DNA of 64,000 nt from Wolfiporia cocos (lineage: Eukaryota > Basidiomycota > Agaricomycetes > Polyporales > Phaeolaceae): positions 310,001 through 374,000 of the forward strand of contig JACCLO010000002.1 of the NCBI GenBank assembly GCA_029448655.1, written 5' to 3'. How positions within the stretch are numbered: the stretch's first letter is position 1; the number at the start of each line of letters is the position of its first letter. A program made the position numbers and the translations under genes. Below, piece by piece: positions 1 to 10,566 of this stretch. Below the pieces are notes generated by a model that worked only from the letters and a program-made list of their open reading frames with translations, had not been told where the DNA came from and did not search any database.

Positions 1-2
1 TC

Positions 3-3000
3 AGATCCTTCCTAGGATTCGCGAACTTCTATCGAAAATTCATCGATCATTACTCGACACACGCCCGACCCCTAGTAGACCTCACAAAAACGGTCACGGG
101 AACAGGGTTCCAGTGGACAGACAAAGAACAGAAGGCGTTCGACTTCATGAAACAAGCATTCACGACGGCGCCCGCACTAGGAACGCCAGACAAGGAGAGA
201 CCATTCATCCTCGAAACAGATGCATCTCAGTTCGCCACAGGAGCAGTGCTGAAACAAACAGATGAAACAGGGCGCGAATGGCCAGTGGGATATCTCTCAC
301 AATCCCTGACATCGACAGAACGGAACTACGAAATCTACGATCGCGAACTACTCGGAATAGTCCGAGCATTAGAAGAATGGCGGCACCTATTGGAAGGAGC
401 ACCGCATCGGATCTTGATCCGAAGTGATCATCAGAACCTGACGTACTGGAGAAGCGCACAGCGCCTAAATCGGCAACAAGCGAGATGGCATCTATTCCTT
501 TCGCAATTCAACCTAAAATTGCAGCACGTCCCCGGAAGGAAACTAGTCATGGCCGACACACTTTCCAGGTTGTACCACCTGGACGAAAGCAACGAAGACA
601 ACGAGGGAATCACCATGATTCCAGACGAACTCGTCGTCCATGCAATCCAGATCCCGATCATTGATCGAATCAAGAATGCCAACGATCGAGATGAACCTGC
701 GGAACAGGCGATCCGTGCTCTAGGGGGCACAGGCGAATTCCCCGCGAGAACCACCGCAGATGAATGGCAACAAACGGATGGAATACTGCTCTACAGGGGC
801 AGGATGTACGTACCAAGGGACGAGGGCCTTCGACGGGACGTCATCTCAAAATACCACGATACGATCCCGGCCGGACACCCTGGGATCTGGGGTACAACAG
901 TACAGGTTACGACCCACTTTTGGTGGCCTGACATGAGAACAATGATAGCGGAATACGTCCGGGGCTGTGCAATCTGTCAACAGATGAAACCTGATAGGAA
1001 TCCGCTAAAACCCCCTTTGCAACCAATACCGACACAGGAAGACGCCCTCCCCTTCTCACAGTGCTCGGTCGATTTTGTCACCGACCTGCCAAGAGTCGGA
1101 AAGTATGACTCCATGATGGTGATTGTCGACCATGGCCTATCCAAGGCCATCTCTCTCACCCCATGCGACAAAACAATTACAAGCGAAGGGGCCGCAGAAA
1201 TATTCCATTGAAAGATATATTCACAGTACGGCATCCCCCGAAAAATCATCTCGGACAGGGGACCACAATTCGCATCAAAACTATTCAGGGAATTATGCAA
1301 GCTGCAGGGAACGGAGTCAGCGATGAGTACAGCATACCATCCCCAGACAGACAGACAAACGGAAAGGATGAACCAACAGATCGAAGTATACCTTCGCATC
1401 TATTGCATGAATGACCCTTTCCAGTGGGTACAACGACTGCCTGACGTCGAATTTGTGCACAACACCAGACGAACCGAAAACCGGCCAGCGCCACTTGAAA
1501 TAATCCTAGGATACGTCCCGAGAGGATTCCCAGACTATGACCGAGTAGGGAACGTCCCGGCAGCCGTCGACAGGATCAAGAAGATCAAAGAGGCGCAAAA
1601 GATGGCATTCATCGCGCACGAATTAGCCCAGAAAAGAATGGCAAAGCGATTCCTCAGAGAACTGCCGAAGCTTGAGAAAGGGGATAAGGTCTGGCTCGAT
1701 GCCAAGAACCTAACGATTCCCTATGAATCGAACAAACTGGCACCAAAAAGAGAAGGACCCTTCACCATCACAGAAAAGATGGGACCCACGACGTACCGGC
1801 TGCAGTTACCGGCGAATTGGAAAATTCATCCAGTCTTCCATGCTGCCTTACTAAAACCATTCAAAGAAACAAGGGTACACGGACCCAATTACCTACGGCC
1901 GCCACCTGATATCATCAAGGGACAAGAAGAATACAAAGTCGAAGCCATCTTGGCTGACAGATGGCAAAGAAAGAAGCATCAATACTTCGTCAAGTGGAAA
2001 GGCTATGCCACGGCCGACAACTCATGGGAAGACGAGGCGAACTTGGAGCATTCCAAGGAGTTGATAAAAAGCTACCACAGAACGCGAGTCAGGACAACCC
2101 CAACACTCAAAAGGCGAACAGTAATAGTATGTCGACGACTCGCCACCAGCTTCCCCGACGTACCGCAACCCCCGACAATGCAGGCCGTCGAGAAGGACGA
2201 CCAAGAGGTACGCCTCCACGGAGGCACTCTCCTCAGCACCTACAGATTAGACACGCCCTCCTCTGGTACAGGGCCGAGGGACCTTTTGCTGGCCGAGCCG
2301 ATGGCTGGACGGCCCTCTTCGACATCGCGCAGGACCTCACCCACGTTTACAGCTCGTATCAGAACATCACCGAGGACCTCGTCCGAATGGAGGGGCAGAT
2401 CAGAGCGCAGAGAGAGGGACTCGAGCTACTCACCGACAGACTTATCGACCGATTGGCCGCCACTACGATGGCCCGACTACGACACGCGCTCAACGACTTC
2501 GAGGATCGCGAGCACGTTGCTCCCGATCGACCCGAATACGTACCACAACCCGCCCGCTTTTTTACCACCGACGAACGACGCCGAGTTGCAAGGCCATTTA
2601 ATTTTATGGAACGCGATCGAGTACTATTTCCGCTGCCTACCGAGACTCAGAGGGCCCGCCGAACAGGAGTTAGAGACCCGGCGCCATGTATTCCTGGTGT
2701 GGGAAGCGACAGGCGACGTGAACCACCAGCACGCCAGGAGAGCCCTAGGGCTGCCCCAGCGAGACAGCAAAGAGCGAATAGCACGCCGCCTATTTGACGA
2801 TCTCCTTCGGTGCAGAGTATTACCCGCGAGGAGTTTGAGCGAGGTGCGAGGGAGCACGAACGAGACACCGCCTCCCTACCCACATGGGGCGCACGAAACC
2901 TCCATCGAGCCGCACACCACTGGAGGTACCAACATAACGAATACCTCCGCAATATCCCTTCCCTCCGGGTACCAGCGAGGCCCTCACCCGAGCAGCCGTG

Positions 3001-3233
3001 TCGACAATGTGGTTCCGCTAACCACTGGATCCTCGACTGCCCCGATTATATTTGCAGAGCTTGTGGGCTCAATCAACCAGGTCATTGACAGAATGAATGC
3101 CGCCAACACTTTGTATAGCGAACTCCTACGACCCCGTCCCTCAGCGGAAACGGCGACATCTACAACGAACAGGATGCCGAGGCACTCTGAAGAGGGGAAC
3201 TTGGAAAATTCGTCGAGGCCGACGAATGCCTAG
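3..3233 (+). pseudogene. pol: Ty3/gypsy pol, C-terminal part (RT thumb, RNase H, integrase, chromodomain), one internal stop
   Basis: The frame is open from the window edge and shows the RT thumb (FLGFANFYRKFI), RNase H (ETDAS, then DRELLGIV and DHQNL), an HHCC zinc-binding domain near 860-990, and the integrase core with its DDE residues (SVDFVTDLP, SDRGPQF, YHPQTDRQTER). A chromodomain near 1930-2090 contains FVKWKGY and SWE. A TGA at 1209-1211, between the first and second catalytic aspartates, interrupts an otherwise continuous frame, so this copy cannot make full integrase without readthrough. After the chromodomain the frame stays open another 1.1 kb to a TAG at 3231-3233. That tail has no domain I recognise and overlaps a second frame that looks more like the selected one. 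Confidence 0.9.
1961..3190 (+). pseudogene. Overlapping zinc-knuckle ORF (ORF3) of gypsy copy A, with two nonsense changes
   Basis: This reading frame overlaps the end of pol in another frame. In copy A it is cut by TGA codons at 2795-2797 and 3086-3088, both matching CGA in copy B. Both are C-to-T changes at CpG and silent in the pol frame. The encoded protein has a basic N-terminus, a helical coiled-coil-like stretch (around RMEGQIRAQREGLELLTD) and, near the end, a zinc knuckle CRQCGSANHWILDC of the CX2CX4HX4C type. Translation could start at 1961 inside the chromodomain or at the MSTTRHQ methionine just after it. I do not recognise a named family. A structural role similar to Gag nucleocapsid is only an inference from the zinc knuckles. 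Confidence 0.6.
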
Positions 3234-3244
3234 GGAGGGGCTGA

Positions 3245-3940
3245 TGTTACGGTTATTTTGATTTTTTGAATATCGACAGAACTCACCACCGGCGAATACA
3301 ATACAGGGACTTGTTGCACAACCAGCCCCCCTGGCTACTCGTGATCTTACTGGGCGCATCCCCAGTATAGGGCTCGTTTCATCTTTGGCAGATCCAACCC
3401 TGCCACCGTTTCATGTTCATCGTTTATTAGTTGACAGATGGCGTTCAACCGCCATCATTCCTATCTATCGTCTCAGATATATCACTCCATACTTATGAGA
3501 CGTTTGGGACTATAGCGTAGATATTATCGGTGGCATCTGGGACAGACTTGACCCCTGAAACCTAGCGTAGTATAAAAACTCATTTACTTACCGTCGAGGC
3601 TCTTCAGCTCGACCTTGTTGTATAAACAAGAAGTCTTATACTCGTTCTCAAACGTAGGAAACTACGCTCAGTATTTCTCACTCGAGCAATCGAACGACTA
3701 AGTCCTCGAAGTGCACACTGACTTCTCGGACTTAGGCGAGTCTTATATTCTATTCGACTCGCACTTGAACAGATTATATCCTCTAACGCGTATTGGATAT
3801 TAACCGATCTCCTAAGGACTTCACTTAGGACCCGAAGGCATCTAATGGGTATTTGCCTTGCATACGGCGACGTGCCTACGTGCAGAAGAACGATCTGTAT
3901 TCGCGACTCAAATATACGAACGGGTATCCGACCCGTAACA
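3245..3940 (+). repeat. 3' LTR of gypsy copy A (LTR family A)
   Basis: 696 bp, starting TGTTACGG and ending CCGTAACA. It directly follows the purine-rich tract of copy A. A TATA-like GTATAAAAAC near 3570 lies upstream of the conserved GTCGAGGCTCTTCAGCTCGAC inverted motif, consistent with an LTR promoter region. Confidence 0.9.
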
Positions 3941-4510
3941 CAAGTGAAGCGACGATGAGACCGAGGATCAGCAAGGTGTCAGAAGTGGCTGAGCAGGCAG
4001 AGACAAAAGAGGCAAATTGGGGAAGCCATGGGTAATGCACAGGAAATTGATGGGGGATCCACAGGTAACTTAAAAAAACCCCTGATTATCTGAAATAGGC
4101 ACACATGGATTGGAATAATATATTGAAGTGGAAAAAGCAGTGTGACCGTGGCGCAGCCACGGGTAATTAACCTAGTCCATAATATAATGGGAGCTCGCGC
4201 CGTAGGTGCTCACGTGTCGCTAGCGTGCAGCTAGCGTGTTGCTCGCATTTTGTGCACATGGCGAGCACGTTTGCCACGTGGCGGCGCCTGTAGGGCGCCC
4301 ATCGAGTCTGCGCCTGTGCCTGCAAGGCGCGCGTGCCGGTTGCAAAGGTGTTACAAGCGAAGCGACGACGAGGCCGAGCGTTAGCGAGGTGGAGGAGTGG
4401 CTGAGCGGGCAGAGATAAGCAATACAAGCTCTAAATACAAAATTGTGGCGAAGCCACAGGTAATTAAGCTAGTCTATAAGTAATGGGAGCTCACGTGGGA
4501 GGCGTCGCGT
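3941..4510. repeat. Dispersed GC-rich repeat, two partial direct copies
   Basis: The stretch near 4136-4205 (CAGCCACGGGTAATTAA then ATAATGGGAGCTC) recurs near 4440-4495. The block 4330-4455 reappears in inverted orientation at about 33380-33530. It includes GGAGTGGCTGAGCGGG, which resembles a tRNA A box, but no convincing B box is seen. No coding sequence is recognised. Confidence 0.55.
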
Positions 4511-4674
4511 GTCGCTCGCGTTTTGCGCACCTGGCGTCCACGTTCGCCGTGTGGCGTCCATGCGCGTCATTGATCCTGCTCCCATTAGATAGGGTGCCTG
4601 CCATCTGCGGAGTTGGCCGGTGCATTCCCATGCCCGGTGCCTGCAAGGCGCGCACGCTGTTCCTGCCCCGCACC

Positions 4675-4925
4675 ATGGGAATTTGTGCCCCATGCCACGG
4701 GGATTCATGCCCCACACCACGGGGATTTGTGCCCCACACCACGGGGATTTGTGGCCCTTGCCACAGGGGTTTGTGGCCCACACCACGGGGATTTGTGCCC
4801 CATGCCATGGAGATTTGTGCCCCGTGCCATGGAGATTTGTGCCCCACATCATGGGGATTTTTGTAATGTAAATACCCCACACCATGGGGATTTGTGCCCC
4901 ATGCCACAGAGATTTGTGCCCTGTG
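4675..4925. repeat. 22-bp minisatellite array
   Basis: About eleven to twelve imperfect copies of a 22-bp unit (consensus around GGGGATTTGTGCCCCACACC), with phase kept from about 4677. Long open frames on both strands here are a by-product of the repeat. The array ends abruptly at the solo LTR beginning at 4926. Confidence 0.85.
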
Positions 4926-5635
4926 TGTTACGGGTCAAATACCCGTTTGTATATTCGAATTGCGAATATAGATCATTCTTCTGCACGTGGGCACGTTGCC
5001 GTATGCAAGGCAAATACTCGTTAGATGCCTTCAAGTCCTAGGTGAAGTTCGTAGGAGATCGTTAAATATCCAATACGCATTAGAGGATATAATCTGTTCA
5101 GGTGCAAGTCAGATGGATTATAAGACTCGCCTAAGTCCGAGAAGTCAAGGTGCACTTCGAGGACTTAGTCGTTCGGTTGCTCGAGCGAAGAATACTGAGC
5201 GTAGTTTCCTACGTTTGAGAACGAGTATAAGACTTCTTGTTTGTACAACAAGGTCGAGCTGAAGAGCCTCGACAGTAAGTATATGAGTTTATATACTACG
5301 CTGGGTTTCTAGGGGTCGAGTCCATCCCAGATGTCACCGCTACTATCTATGCTATAGTATCAAACATTTGATAGGTATGCAGCGATATATCTGAAATGAT
5401 AGATAGGAATGATGATGGTGGTTGAACACCATCTATCAGCTAGTAAATGATAAACATGAAACGAGGACAGAGTTGGATCTGTCAAAGTCAAAACACACCC
5501 TATCTGCTAGCACGACTGGGGTTAGCACAGTAGAGTCACGAGTAGCCAGGGGGTTGGTTGCGCAACAAGTCCCTGTATCATATTCGCCTGGTGGTGAGTT
5601 CTGTCAGTGTTCAAAATTTCGGGATAATCGTAACA
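4926..5635 (-). repeat. Solo LTR, family A, no TSD
   Basis: 710 bp, beginning TGTTACGGG and ending CGTAACA, in reverse orientation relative to copy A. The flanks are CTGTG on the left and GGTAA on the right, so no target duplication is visible. The left flank is minisatellite and the right flank is hAT transposase sequence. This suggests recombination or deletion after insertion rather than a simple LTR-LTR exchange. Confidence 0.85.
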
Positions 5636-6056
5636 GGTAAGGGTTTAGCACCACAGCTAGGATGAAGACCTCCTGATCGGTCTGTTTCCACTTCTTCTCC
5701 AGACTCTCGTGGATCACCCTGGTGATGTCCGCTTCATACTGTGAATTTGCAAAGGTGTGATAAAGCTGGCCAAGTGTAAGTAGGACTGTATCGAGGCGCG
5801 CATTATTTGCTTGTGTAGTGTTGACAGCCACGGCAAGTGGTCCTAGGTGGCTGTGAATGCCGCTATGAAGAGCAATCAGCACAATCCAGCTGCAGAGAAT
5901 AAGACCTACAGGCATAGCTCATCACAGAAAGTAGGTGAGCACAAGGTGCATATAATCTCATCTGCCTTTCGTCTTGATTCTGCCTTATCTCCTGCACACA
6001 GTAAAAGAACTTCCTTGGCGCTGACAGCTAGTATACGCAGCGGTGTCTCAAGGAGA
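5636..6056 (-). pseudogene. hAT transposase pseudogene, downstream segment
   Basis: Minus-strand coding sequence contains HSHLGPLAVAVN, ARLDTVLLTLGQLYHTF and SLEKKWKQTDQEVFILAV, a typical hAT transposase segment before the C-terminal dimerisation region. It is the continuation of the fragment at 11763-12700. Removing the MITE at 6057-11754 and one copy of its 8-bp TSD restores a continuous frame across the join. The 3' end is lost at the solo LTR border at 5635, and no C-terminal hAT dimerisation motif remains. Confidence 0.75.
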
Positions 6057-6212
6057 GAGGGACTTCAGTCAATTATCTTAATCTGTCAACTGCCCTTCGC
6101 TTAAGAAATCGCAGTTGCGAGCTAGGTTTGCACGCAGATTAATCTGCTAGCTATGGCAGATTAAGCTACTGTGACAATAAAATGGTACATCCTGGGGTCG
6201 AACCAAGGACCT

Positions 6213-6920
6213 TGTTACGGGTCGAATACCCGTTCGTATATTCGAGTCGCAAATATAGATCGTTCTTCTGCACGTAGGCACGTCGCCGTATGCAAGGCAA
6301 ATACCCGTTAGATGCCTTCGTGTCCTAAGTGAAGTCCTTAGGAGATCGGTTAATATCCAATACGCGTTAGAGGATATAATCTGTTCAAGTGCGAGTCGAA
6401 TAGAATATAAGACTCGCCTAAGTCCGAGAAGTCAGTGTGCACTTCGAGGACTTATTCGTTCGATTGCTCGAGTGAGAAATACTGAGCGTAGTTTCCTACG
6501 TTTGAGAACGAGTATAAGACTTCTTGTTTATACAACAAGGTCGAGCTGAAGAGCCTCGACAGTAAATACATGAGTTTATATACTTTGTTAGGTTCTAGGG
6601 GTCAAGCCTGTCCCAGATGTCACCGATACTATCTACGCTATAGTGTGAAACGTTTGATAGGTATGTAGTGATATATCCTAGACGATAGATAGGAATGATG
6701 GCGGTTGAACGCCATCTATCAGCTAATAAACGATGAACGTGAAACGACAGCAGAGTTGGATCTGCCAAAGATGAAACGAGCCGTTTAGACTAGTACAACT
6801 GGGGATGCGCCCAGTAGAATCACGAGTAGCCAGGGGGGTTGGTTGCGCAACAAGTCCCTGTATCGTATTCGCCCTATGGTGAGTTCTGTCGATATTCGAA
6901 AAATCAAAATAACCGTAACA
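6213..6920 (-). repeat. 3' LTR of gypsy copy B (family A)
   Basis: Begins TGTTACGG and ends CCGTAACA on the plus strand; the element reads on the minus strand. It is followed at 6921 by the complement of the polypurine tract (TCAGCCCCTCCCT). Confidence 0.92.
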
Positions 6921-6931
6921 TCAGCCCCTCC

Positions 6932-8474
6932 CTAGGCATTTGTCAGCCCCGACAAATTCTCCAAGTTCCCTCCCTCAGAGTGCCTCGGCGTCCTGTTCGT
7001 TGTAGATGTCGCCGTTCCCGCTGAGGGATGGGGTCGTAGGAGTTTGCCATACGAAGTGTTGGCGGCATTCATTCTGTCGATGACCTGGTTGATTGAGCCC
7101 ACAAGTTCTGCAAATATAGTCGGGGCAGTCGAGGACCCAGTGGTTGGCTGAACCACATTGTCGACACGGCTGCTCTGGTGAGGGCCTCGCTGGTACCCGT
7201 AAGGAAGGGATATCGCGGAGGTATTTGTTGTGTTGATACCTCCAATGGTGTGCGGCTCGATGAAGGTTCCGCGCCGCCCATGTGGGTAGGGAGGCGGTGT
7301 CTCGTTCGTGTTCCCTCGCACCTCGCTCAAACTCCTTGCGGGTAATGCTCTGCACTGAAGGAGATCGTCGAATAGGCGGCATGCTATTCGCTCTTCGCTG
7401 TCGCGCTGGGGTAGCCCTAGGGCTCGTCGGGCGTGCAGGTGGTTCACGTCTCCTGTTGCTTCCCACACCAGGAATACGCGGCGCCGAGTCTCTAGCTCCT
7501 GTTCGTCGGGCTCTCTGAGTCTCGGTAGGCAATGGAAATAATACTCGATCGCGTTCCATAAAATCAAACGGCCTTGCAACTCGGCGTCGTTCGTCGGTGG
7601 TGAAAAAGCGGGCGGGTCGTGGTACATATTTGGGTCGATTGGGAGTAGTGTGCTCGCGATCCTCGAAGTCGTTGAGTGCATGTCGTAGTTGGGCCGTCGT
7701 GGTGGCGGCCAGTCGGTCGATAAGTCTGTCGGTGAGTAGCTCGAGTCCCTCTCTCTGCGCTCTGATCTGCCCCTCCATTCGGACGAGGTCCTCGGTGATA
7801 TTCTGGTACGAGCTGTAGATATGGGTGATGTCCTGCGTGATGTCAAAGAGGGCCGTCCAGCCATCGGCTCGGCCAGCAAAAGGTCCCTCGGCCCTGTACC
7901 AGAGGAGGGCGTGTCTGATCTGCAGATGTTGGGGGGAGTACCTCCTTGGCGGCGTACCTCTCGGTTGTCCTTCCTGGCGAGCCGTGTCACTGTGGGGGGT
8001 CGTGGCGCGACGAGGGAGTTGGTGGCGAGTCGTCGACATATTATTACTGTTTGGCTTTCGAGTGTCGGGGTTGCTCTGACTCGCATTCGGTGGTAGCTTT
8101 TTATCAACTCCTTGGAATGCTCCAAGTTCGCCTTGTCTTCCCATGAGTTGTCGGCCGTGGCATAGCCTTTCCACTTGACGAAGTATTGATGCTTCTTTCT
8201 TTGCCATCTGTCAGCCAAGATGGCTTCGACTTCATATTCTTCTTGTCCCTTAATGATATCAGGTGGCGGCCGTAGGTAATTGGGTCCGTGTACCCTTGTT
8301 TCTTTGAATGGTTTTAGTAAGGCAGCGTGGAAGACCAGATGAATTTTCCAATTCGCCGGTAACTGCAGCCGGTACGTCGTGGGTCCCATCTTTTCTGTGA
8401 TGGTGAAGGGTCCTTCTCTTTTTGGTGCCAGTTTGTTCGATTCATAGGGGATCGTTAGGTTCTTGGCATCGAGG
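6932..8474 (-). pseudogene. pol: Gypsy copy B pol tail: integrase C-terminus and chromodomain
   Basis: After the deletion joint the sequence resumes at DAKNLTIPYESNKLAPKREG, just before the chromodomain. It includes the full chromodomain (YFVKWKGY, NSWED) and then the same long open tail as copy A, ending at a TAG (6932-6934). All catalytic domains of pol are absent. The tail overlaps ORF3 in another frame and accumulates about twice as many residue changes between copies A and B as ORF3 does over the coiled-coil part. Confidence 0.8.
6975..8207 (-). CDS. Intact overlapping ORF3 of gypsy copy B: coiled-coil, double zinc-knuckle protein
   Basis: 410 codons without a stop. Start options are the methionine at 8207 within the chromodomain or MSTTRHQ at about 8039, just after it. 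Features in order: a basic, Pro/Arg-rich N-terminus; a conserved helical segment (ALLWYRAEGPFAGRADGW to NDFEDREH, about residues 100-190); an Arg-rich middle; then two zinc knuckles near residues 350-385, CRQCGSANHWVLDC and CRTCGLNQPGHRQNEC. Over about 270 nt of the helical segment, copies A and B differ at roughly 15 sites. About nine are silent in this frame, while the same changes alter ten residues in the pol frame, which points to selection on ORF3. The function is unknown; nucleic-acid binding is inferred from the knuckles. Confidence 0.65.
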   Translation of the reverse strand: MAKKEASILRQVERLCHGRQLMGRQGELGAFQGVDKKLPPNASQSNPDTRKPNSNNMSTTRHQLPRRATTPHSDTARQEGQPRGTPPRRYSPQHLQIRHALLWYRAEGPFAGRADGWTALFDITQDITHIYSSYQNITEDLVRMEGQIRAQREGLELLTDRLIDRLAATTTAQLRHALNDFEDREHTTPNRPKYVPRPARFFTTDERRRVARPFDFMERDRVLFPLPTETQRARRTGARDSAPRIPGVGSNRRREPPARPTSPRATPARQRRANSMPPIRRSPSVQSITRKEFERGAREHERDTASLPTWAARNLHRAAHHWRYQHNKYLRDIPSLRVPARPSPEQPCRQCGSANHWVLDCPDYICRTCGLNQPGHRQNECRQHFVWQTPTTPSLSGNGDIYNEQDAEAL

Positions 8475-8610
8475 GTTGCGTGGGCACCTTGTATTTTTCT
8501 ACCACTCTGCTGTGGATCAGGTTCGACATTGCTCCTGAGTCGATTAGTGCATTGCACTTCACGGGTTTTGCCAGCGTCATGATTACCGGGATGAAGAGGG
8601 ATCAATTCTT
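8464..8610 (-). pseudogene. Retroviral-type aspartic protease fragment of gypsy copy B
   Basis: In a frame different from gag, the minus strand encodes MTLAKPVKCNALIDSGAMSN, including the LIDSGA active-site motif of retrotransposon pepsin-like proteases. The fragment ends about 25 codons later at the internal deletion joint, so the flap and C-terminal parts are gone and the joined downstream sequence is out of frame. Confidence 0.75.
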
Positions 8611-8669
8611 CTCGAACGAGGTAATTACATGCGCTGCTTTCTCGGAGGGTAAGACCGTGGGCTTCCCTC

Positions 8670-10532
8670 CTAGGCAAAATCCTGTTCTTCTATGAGCCGT
8701 GCTAGGAGCTCGGGGTTCTTGGCTTTCAGGGCCCTAATCGCTGTGACCGCTCTGTTAGCGGTGATGTATTCAGTCTCCTCTTCTGAGACTTCTTCGATGC
8801 GAGCTTCCTGCTCAGCTTCTTCTTCTTCAGTTTTTCGAGTGGTCTGCCTAGGGCGGGCTGTCTTTCTTGGTTTCTTTGGGCAGTCTCACGACATATGCCC
8901 TGGCTGATGGCAAGTGAAACACTTGCCCTTCTTGATATGATTGTCCCTTTCCTGGGTGGTCATTCGATCTATATCCATGGCGTTCGGATCTTTCGATGCC
9001 GTGGGTTGCGGTGCACTAGCGCGTCCGTTATTCTGGTTTGGGGCTTGCCAAGCCTTTTTCTTGATAAACGGTTTATCACGTTTCAAGAATATTTTGTACG
9101 TGTTTTCGTAGTACGAGGCGGCAGATTGCCATTCGTCAATGGTCGCAGGTAGCGGCCGAACACCGATGATATATCGGGTCGTATGTTCGGGTAACCCTTT
9201 TTCGAATAGGGTTGTAAGCAGCGCGTTTCCGTCCACGCTGTATCGATCGTACTGGGCCTTTCTGGCCAAGTTATTGAATTCGGTGATGTAGTCATCGATG
9301 TCTTTTCTGTCCTGGGTTACGTCCAGGATTTTCTTCCGCGCCTTCTGTACTTCTTCGATGGCTCCGAAGGCTTTTTGGAAGTCTGTGTCAAACTGTGCAA
9401 GACTAGGCGGGAAGAATCGTTTTGTCTGGGGGTTCGTATAAACCCGATGATAGTTCTGTTTCCATTAGCCTGTTTTCCCCTTGTTCGAAATATAAGAGAG
9501 GATAAAGATCACTCTCTGGACGTCGTTCTGGAATGACGTTTTGTACATCGTAAACCAGGAATTGCACTGGTTTATGAAGTTCTGCATGTCGGATCGTTCC
9601 CCATCGAATACGTCCGGGGGATTGATCTTTATCATCGGGGGTCGGTAATACGGGTTCGGCGCCGGAGGTTGAGGCTGCGGCGCATTCGGTGGTGGAGGTC
9701 CTCCTGGGGGTCCTCCTCCTCCTGGGTATCCTTCACCCGGGTTTCCTGGGTTTCCTCCGGGGTTCCCTGGGTTTCCTCCTCCAGGGTTTCCTCCTCCGGG
9801 GTTCGCGGGGGTTCCTCCTCCGAGTCCTCCAGGAGGGGGGGCATTCCCTCCTCCGAGTCCGAAGTTTCCTCCCAATCCTCCTCCGCTTGTATTTGTGGAG
9901 GTTCGTCCAAATAGGCCTGAAAGCCATGTTCCTGGGTTTGTTGTTCCCATTCCTCCGCTTGGGCTAGTCCAAGACGGATTTCCTCCGCTACCCATTCCGG
10001 GTGCGTTCTGTGGGGGGCTTCCAAAGAGGTTTGCTCCTCCAGCCATAGACCCAATCCCACTCTGCGCAAAAGCAGATATAAATCCTGGAGGGTCCTGTCC
10101 TCCGGTCTGGCTGTTATCTGTTCCTGTAAAGTTTCCAGGATTTCTCCCATCATCTCCGATGCGCTCAATTCCTGCCATTCCTGTGGCGCCCAAAGGCTGA
10201 TTCGTATTTCCATCGGCATCGGGGGTTCTGTTGATGGTTTCGGTTTCGTTTTTGGTCAACGTCGTGGTTGACATCGGAGGGATTTCTCCGAATCGTTCGA
10301 ACGCTTCACGCGTTATTTCCCAAGCGGTCGTTCCTGCGCAGGGGTATACTTGTACCCACTTCGATGCCCTATCTTCTCTGGGGATGACAACAATTCCTCC
10401 GTGGTTACGGAAGGCTCCAATGGTGTCAGTCCACTCGTATTGGTTGAGTCTGTAGACTCCCTGAATGTCCTCGGGCAAGAGTTCAATCAGTCGTGCTGGG
10501 AATTCTGGTCCAAATATCATGTGCCCTTGCAC
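8670..10532 (-). pseudogene. gag: Ty3/gypsy gag, two internal stops
   Basis: A single frame runs from the methionine at 10532 to a TAG at 8670-8672, about 620 codons. It is interrupted by a TAA (9465-9467) and a TGA (8886-8888), the second inside a CGA-to-TGA context. The N-terminal third is followed by a Gly/Pro/Asn-rich low-complexity region (about residues 170-285). Then come the gag core (NPPDVFDGE, then FNNLARKAQYDRY) and a zinc knuckle (CFTCHQPGHMS, then DC) near residue 545, typical of nucleocapsid. After the knuckle an acidic tail leads to the stop. Gag and protease are in different frames. Confidence 0.85.
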
Positions 10533-10566
10533 CGTGATAGGTGAGGGGGTGATAAGCTCGACCTTC

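Larger units (their letters stand above)
1..3940 (+). mobile_element. Ty3/gypsy retrotransposon copy A, 5'-truncated by the window edge
   Basis: The window opens inside pol, at the end of the reverse transcriptase, and the element runs through RNase H, integrase, chromodomain and a purine-rich tract (AGGGAGGGGCTGA, ending at 3244) into its 3' LTR (3245-3940). The LTR begins TGTTACGG and ends CCCGTAACA. This is the same family as copy B at 6213-11274 and the many solo LTRs called family A here. The copy is decayed: pol has one in-frame stop and the overlapping 3' frame has two. The 5' LTR and gag lie outside the window, so the TSD cannot be tested. Confidence 0.93.

Noticed and set aside
4469..5041. 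Long open frames on both strands rich in MPRGF/HGDLCP or CGKGHKSPW repeats
   Set aside because: They follow exactly from the 22-bp minisatellite; no start context, splice sites or conserved domain.
9632..10219. 195-codon Glu-rich frame overlapping gag
   Set aside because: Shadow of the Gly/Pro-rich low-complexity part of gag in another frame; no motif and no copy-to-copy evidence of selection.
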